From contig JAQVID010000141.1 of NCBI GenBank assembly GCA_028695865.1, positions 1 to 7,353 on the forward strand: 7,353 nt of DNA. The letters are read 5' to 3'. A model generated the notes under the pieces. It was not told where the DNA came from. It searched no databases and saw nothing but the letters and a program-made list of their open reading frames with translations. Source of the stretch: Thermoguttaceae bacterium (lineage in GTDB: Bacteria > Planctomycetota > Planctomycetia > Pirellulales > Thermoguttaceae). A program made the translations under genes and the position numbers. Each line of letters opens with the position of its first letter. Within the stretch, counting starts at the first letter, position 1. Of this stretch, positions 5,850 to 7,353 are shown piece by piece.

Positions 5850-7353
5850 ATGATTAACATTGAAGTAAATGGACGAACAGTCCAGGCGGAACAGAATGAG
5901 ATGCTTCTGTCGGCGCTTCGCCGGGCGGGAATCGATATTCCGACGCTTTGCAATATTGACGGCCTTCCGGCCAGTGGTGCCTGCCGTATGTGTGTCGTCG
6001 AAGTGGAAGGGCAGCGGGCTCTTGTTCCCAGTTGCGCATTTCCGGTTTTCGAAGGCATGAAAGTCAAAACGCATTCGAATCGCGTTATTGACGCCCGTCG
6101 CACGATTGTTGAGCTTTTGCTCGCCGATCACCCGACCGACTGCTTTTATTGCGAACGAAACGCCAATTGCAAACTGCGTAAGCTCGCGGAAGAATTGGGG
6201 GTTCGTTCCCGACGTTACAGTGGTCAAAAGAGTGCCGAAAAGCTCGACTTCTCCGGTGCTTCGATTGTCCGAGATACCGGCAAGTGTATACTGTGCGGTC
6301 GTTGCGTTCGCGTTTGTGAAGAAATTCAGACGGTTTCCTGTTTGGACTTCATTCACCGCGGCTCCAAGACGGTGGTCGGTACGGCGTTCAACGAAGGAAT
6401 GAATGTTTCCAGTTGCGTGAACTGTGGCCAGTGCGTTGTCGCTTGCCCGACCGGCGCTTTGGTCGGCAAGAGCCAACTGTCGCAAGTCATTGCGGCCCTG
6501 CAAGACCCGAATCTGCATGTCGTGGTTCAGCACGCTCCTGCCGTTTCGGTATCGATCGGCGAAGAATTTGGTCTTCCGATTGGTACCGTTTCAATGGGTA
6601 CCATGCACGCGGCGATGCGTCGTCTTGGCTTTGACCGTGTCTTCGATACGAGCTTCAGTGCGGACCTGACGATTATGGAAGAAGGAACCGAACTGGTCCA
6701 CCGGATCAAGACGGGTGGCGTTCTTCCGATGTTCACCAGTTGCTCTCCGGGCTGGATCAAGTTCATTGAAACATTCTATCCGGAATTTCTGCCGAACGTT
6801 TCGACGTGCAAGAGCCCGCAGCAAATGCTCGGTGCCGTTATTAAAACGTATTATGCGGAGAAGAACGGCTTGGACCCGAAAAAGGTCTACAGTGTTTCGG
6901 TCATGCCTTGTACGGCCAAAAAGTTTGAAGCAATGCGTCCGGAAATGGGACGAGACGGCTATCGCGATGTCGATGCCGTTTTGACCACGCGTGAACTTGC
7001 CCAACTGATTCGAACCTATGGAATCGATCTGAAGAATATCGAGCCGGAAGCCGCGGATACACCGTTCGGCCAGCGAAGCAGTGCCGGTAAGCTCTTCGGT
7101 GCCAGCGGTGGTGTGATGGAAGCGGCAATCAGAAGCGCTTTCTTCCTGCTGACCGGAGGCGAACTTGCCGAACTCAAAGTCGAAGCCATTCGTGGCATCG
7201 ATGGCGCCAAAGAAGCTCATTTGGACATTAACGGTTTGAAGGTCGGTGTCGCGGTTGTAAACGGTTTGGGAAATGCCCGTCGTCTGCTTGATCAAATCAA
7301 GTCGGGAGAGCGAAAGGATATTCAATTCATTGAAGTCATGACCTGCCCGGGCG
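5850..7353 (+). CDS. hydA: HydA/HndD-type catalytic subunit of an [FeFe]-hydrogenase (3' end outside the window)
   Basis: 501 codons are visible and the frame is open to the right edge. Domains in order: a plant-type [2Fe-2S] ferredoxin with Cys34, Cys45, Cys48, Cys62; the His-Cys3 [4Fe-4S] site His94, Cys98, Cys101, Cys107 (DHPTDCFYC); two [4Fe-4S] ferredoxin motifs, Cys146/149/152/156 and Cys189/192/195/199; then the H-cluster domain from about residue 215. Its motifs are L1 TSCSPGW (296-302), L2 MPCTAKKFE (352-360) and the beginning of L3 VMTCPG at the window edge. By alignment to Clostridium pasteurianum CpI, the proton-transfer residues Glu278, Glu281, Cys298 and Ser318 are present. The second Cys of L1 is Ser299. 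The enzyme reduces protons or oxidises H2 in the cytoplasm, passing electrons along the FeS relay to HydB and HydC. Maturation would need HydE, HydF and HydG, which are not in the window. It starts 100 bases after hydB, with no terminator between. Confidence 0.96.
   Translation, partial: MINIEVNGRTVQAEQNEMLLSALRRAGIDIPTLCNIDGLPASGACRMCVVEVEGQRALVPSCAFPVFEGMKVKTHSNRVIDARRTIVELLLADHPTDCFYCERNANCKLRKLAEELGVRSRRYSGQKSAEKLDFSGASIVRDTGKCILCGRCVRVCEEIQTVSCLDFIHRGSKTVVGTAFNEGMNVSSCVNCGQCVVACPTGALVGKSQLSQVIAALQDPNLHVVVQHAPAVSVSIGEEFGLPIGTVSMGTMHAAMRRLGFDRVFDTSFSADLTIMEEGTELVHRIKTGGVLPMFTSCSPGWIKFIETFYPEFLPNVSTCKSPQQMLGAVIKTYYAEKNGLDPKKVYSVSVMPCTAKKFEAMRPEMGRDGYRDVDAVLTTRELAQLIRTYGIDLKNIEPEAADTPFGQRSSAGKLFGASGGVMEAAIRSAFFLLTGGELAELKVEAIRGIDGAKEAHLDINGLKVGVAVVNGLGNARRLLDQIKSGERKDIQFIEVMTCPG

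Noticed and set aside
4721..6103. 460-codon open frame on the minus strand opposite hydB and hydA
   Set aside because: It is antisense to strongly conserved hydB and hydA sequence, runs across both genes and the gap between them, has no recognisable domain, and is a by-product of codon bias on the sense strand.
1..7353. CRISPR array, tRNA or rRNA genes, insertion sequence, phage or defence genes
   Set aside because: No direct repeats with regular spacing, no cloverleaf-like segment, no transposase or integrase motifs, and all coding sequence is accounted for by the five genes listed.

Overview
The window looks like a piece of a Planctomycetota (Planctomycetes) chromosome of roughly balanced base composition. 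The main evidence is the truncated gene at the left edge. It has the type-IV-pilin-like N-terminus followed by the AVQAAREAARRMECTNKLKQIGLALHN signature of the DUF1559 prepilin-like family, which is greatly expanded in Planctomycetes. The secreted beta-helix protein beside it also resembles families common in Planctomycetota, Lentisphaerota and Verrucomicrobiota. The hydrogenase operon on the right implies an anaerobic, probably fermentative, lifestyle. No finer taxonomic placement is supported by the sequence.

Layout: (1) 1-209, minus strand: 5' part of a DUF1559 prepilin-like gene with a good promoter and Shine-Dalgarno site. (2) 210-548: intergenic DNA holding that promoter and, at 423-511, a dense set of inverted repeats downstream of the next gene, including a perfect 11-bp hairpin that is probably its terminator. 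(3) 549-2636, minus strand: a 695-residue secreted right-handed parallel beta-helix protein with a C-terminal beta-rich region, transcribed from a predicted extended -10 promoter. (4) 2637-3284: a 648-base divergent intergenic region with a promoter for the beta-helix gene, two plus-strand promoter candidates, and dyad symmetries including a partial Rex-like site. (5) 3285-7353, plus strand: an apparent operon hydC-hydB-hydA for a trimeric NAD(H)-linked [FeFe]-hydrogenase of the HydABC/Hnd type. hydA runs off the right edge just inside its third H-cluster motif.

How the genes work together: in characterised HydABC enzymes, HydB carries FMN and the NAD(H) site, HydC carries a [2Fe-2S] cluster, and HydA carries the H-cluster plus a relay of FeS clusters. 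The complex couples NADH and reduced ferredoxin oxidation to H2 production, or runs in reverse (electron bifurcation). All the cofactor-binding regions expected of that complex can be read here, with two notable variations. The L1 motif of HydA reads TSCSPGW rather than TSCCPGW, and the N-terminal thioredoxin-like domain of HydB has three rather than four cluster cysteines. I suspect both are lineage features rather than damage.

I found no CRISPR array, RNA gene, insertion sequence or clearly new system. The points most worth a second look are the hydrogenase motif variants, the possible redox-responsive leader of the operon, the structured 3' region of the beta-helix gene, and that protein's unknown substrate.
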